64,000 nucleotides of DNA from Paucibacter sp. PLA-PC-4 (GTDB taxonomy: Bacteria; Pseudomonadota; Gammaproteobacteria; Burkholderiales; Burkholderiaceae_C), in the NCBI RefSeq assembly GCF_026241155.1, contig NZ_JAPFGP010000022.1, forward strand, positions 1 to 64,000, read 5' to 3'. Under the pieces are notes generated by a model. It was not told the DNA's origin and ran no database searches. It saw only the letters and a program-made list of their open reading frames with translations. This document shows, piece after piece, positions 63,975 through 64,000 of the stretch (position 1 is the stretch's first letter; each line of letters opens with the position of its first letter). The translations under genes were made by a program, and so were the position numbers.

Positions 63975-64000
63975 TTACTTAGAAGCGACCGACGATCAAT

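Overview
The window is about 63% GC, and its housekeeping gene order (DUF177-rpmF-plsX-fabH-fabD-fabG-acpP-fabF-hypothetical-rpoE-rseA-degP-lepA) is typical of Burkholderiales (Betaproteobacteria). The nearest relatives are probably in the Roseateles/Rubrivivax/Leptothrix group. This placement rests on gene order and protein style only; no rRNA is present.

Layout. (1) 0-2.3 kb: the end of a FecR-like gene, an AlpA-like remnant and lysS (minus strand). (2) 2.3-14.2 kb: plus-strand polysaccharide operon I. It holds a WbpB/WbpD/WbpE-type diacetamido-uronate module, a Wzx-like flippase, an acyltransferase, two GT4 glycosyltransferases, a methyltransferase, an inserted VapBC toxin-antitoxin pair, a PglE/ArnB-like aminotransferase, a PglC-like initiating transferase and a WbpM/PglF-like dehydratase. 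(3) 14.5-15.9 kb: a stand-alone, apparently highly expressed exported protein with its own terminator. (4) 16.0-26.4 kb: a compact type II secretion operon in the order G-H-I-J-K-L-M-C-like-D-E-F. (5) 26.3-29.5 kb: a minus-strand trio of membrane sulfatase-fold protein, NoeA-like methyltransferase and tiny membrane protein. (6) 29.5-35.1 kb: plus-strand flippase, GT2 and a three-enzyme UDP-L-6-deoxy-HexNAc module. (7) 35.1-44.9 kb: a long minus-strand operon with glycosyltransferases, Wzy, acyltransferases, Wzx, an epimerase and a Wzz-like protein. (8) 45.6-48.8 kb: a Wza/KpsD-like export protein and a WecA-like initiating transferase. (9) 48.8-64 kb: RhlE-like helicase, tetrapyrrole methylase, Maf, then the lipid-synthesis operon, the sigma-E operon and lepA.

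How the parts may fit. Two glycan assembly lines, each with its own initiating transferase and flippase(s), flank a secreted protein and a dedicated-looking T2SS. The most attractive reading is a cell-surface locus: a T2SS exports an abundant, S-layer-like protein through the outer membrane, where it could sit on the O-antigen or capsule made by the flanking genes. This is inference; the sequence shows the adjacency and the protein features but not the function.

The stretch between degP and lepA holds a candidate two-hairpin small RNA with its own promoter and terminator, four DnaA-box-like sites and a row of four short hairpins. No tRNA, rRNA, CRISPR array or complete insertion sequence was seen.
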